DNA of 64,000 nt from Prevotella multiformis DSM 16608 (lineage in GTDB: Bacteria; Bacteroidota; Bacteroidia; Bacteroidales; Bacteroidaceae): positions 1,202,198 to 1,266,197 of the forward strand of contig NZ_GL872282.1 in NCBI RefSeq assembly GCF_000191065.1, in the 5' to 3' direction. Below are positions 63,610 through 64,000 of the stretch, one piece after another. Under the pieces are notes generated by a model. The model worked only from the letters and a program-made list of their open reading frames with translations. It did not search any database and was not told the origin of the DNA. Numbering within the stretch: the stretch's first letter is position 1; each line of letters starts with the position of its first letter. The position numbers and the translations under genes were made by a program.

Positions 63610-64000
63610 ATGAAGAAGATTATCTTACTCTCGATATGCGGTTGCCTCCTCTCCTCCTGTAGTCTTGACCTGCAGCCGGAGAACGGGCTTACTTACAGCA
63701 ATTCGTTCAACAATGAAAAAGAACTGGATGCGACGACCACGTCCATCCAGTACTTCATCAATACGGTTGTCGGCGACAACTATGTTCTTGCGACAGCCGG
63801 CATGAAGGCCGACGAGGTGCTGAATGCCAGTCAGCTGCGCGAATGGAACCCGCGGACGGTCATCTCAAGCGAGTATTCATGGAAGAACCTGTACAACATT
63901 ATCTTTGAGAGCAATCTGCTGCTCGACAACATCGACAAGCCGAAGGATCTGACACCTGACCGCCGGGATTTCCATGTGGGGCAGGCGGAGTTCGCTCTCG
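63610..64000 (+). CDS. SusD/RagB-family surface lipoprotein (partial, runs off the window)
   Basis: The first 130 codons of a SusD-like protein, in frame to the window edge. The lipoprotein signal peptide is MKKIILLSICGCLLSSC, with the lipidated Cys in LSSC, followed by SLDLQPENGL. Early family features are the charged TTTSIQYFIN helix and WKNLYNIIFESNLLLDNI, a typical SusD helical block. It partners the SusC transporter just upstream. The substrate would depend on downstream genes not shown. Confidence 0.93.
   Translation, partial: MKKIILLSICGCLLSSCSLDLQPENGLTYSNSFNNEKELDATTTSIQYFINTVVGDNYVLATAGMKADEVLNASQLREWNPRTVISSEYSWKNLYNIIFESNLLLDNIDKPKDLTPDRRDFHVGQAEFAL

Noticed and set aside
1..64000. 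tRNA, rRNA, phage or conjugative genes
   Set aside because: No cloverleaf-like segment, rRNA core motif, integrase, transposase or mobilisation protein was seen on either strand.

Overview
The window looks like a chromosomal segment of a gut- or oral-type member of the Bacteroidales (Bacteroidaceae or Prevotellaceae; I cannot go further from sequence alone). The evidence is a SusC/SusD pair, GH92/GH20/GH130 glycan enzymes, fused MsrB-MsrA, NspC, a PafA-type phosphatase, and about twenty promoters with the Bacteroidetes -7 element TAnnTTTGC. Base composition is moderately G+C rich in genes and A+T rich at promoters. No rRNA, tRNA, CRISPR array, transposase or phage gene is visible.

Layout. 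(1) 135-9895, minus strand: a six-gene operon for N-glycan or mannoside breakdown: GH130 phosphorylase, GH92, GH20, GH92, an N-acetylhexosamine-1-kinase-like enzyme and a CBM9-like protein. (2) 10194-15283: an NCS2 permease, then malic enzyme and a TetR regulator transcribed divergently. (3) 15604-21146: an SGNH/MBOAT O-acetylation pair, a second exported SGNH hydrolase and a BASS-family transporter. (4) 22136-24991: DUF721 gene and recF, divergent from a TPR protein and ribH. (5) 25973-34694: trmB, msrBA, trxB, two tandem deoxynucleoside kinases, a pafA-like phosphatase, a LuxR-type response regulator and a DMT exporter. (6) 34969-43835: an exported cyclophilin, then an inositol-lipid cluster (NTP transferase fused to ATP-grasp, CDP-alcohol phosphatidyltransferase, HAD protein, inositol-phosphate synthase) and a large DUF5686 outer-membrane protein. 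(7) 44136-58994: housekeeping genes (crcB, a J-domain protein, nspC, a ThiE-like gene, prs, a short penicillin-binding protein, GH25 lysozyme, cysE, a THUMP rRNA methyltransferase, DPP-IV, purD, two membrane proteins). (8) 60118-64000: the start of a SusC/SusD locus that runs off the window.

The most unusual content lies between genes. First, two copies of a roughly 270-nt transcription unit (minus strand at about 21.7-22.0 kb and plus strand at about 48.6-49.0 kb) share an upstream TTGAC-N4-GTCAA-like palindrome, a -33/-7 promoter with identical 19-bp spacing, an A+U-rich leader, a conserved 8-codon ORF whose stop lies in a GNRA-tetraloop hairpin, and different intrinsic terminators. They look like paralogous small RNAs under FNR/CRP-type control. 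Second, three copies of a roughly 600-bp non-coding element (two inverted around a 5.8-kb segment, one degenerate) each hold exactly seven degenerate 22-bp units. Arrays with the same 22-bp period but different unit sequences occur at six more intergenic sites. I do not recognise this 22-bp family.
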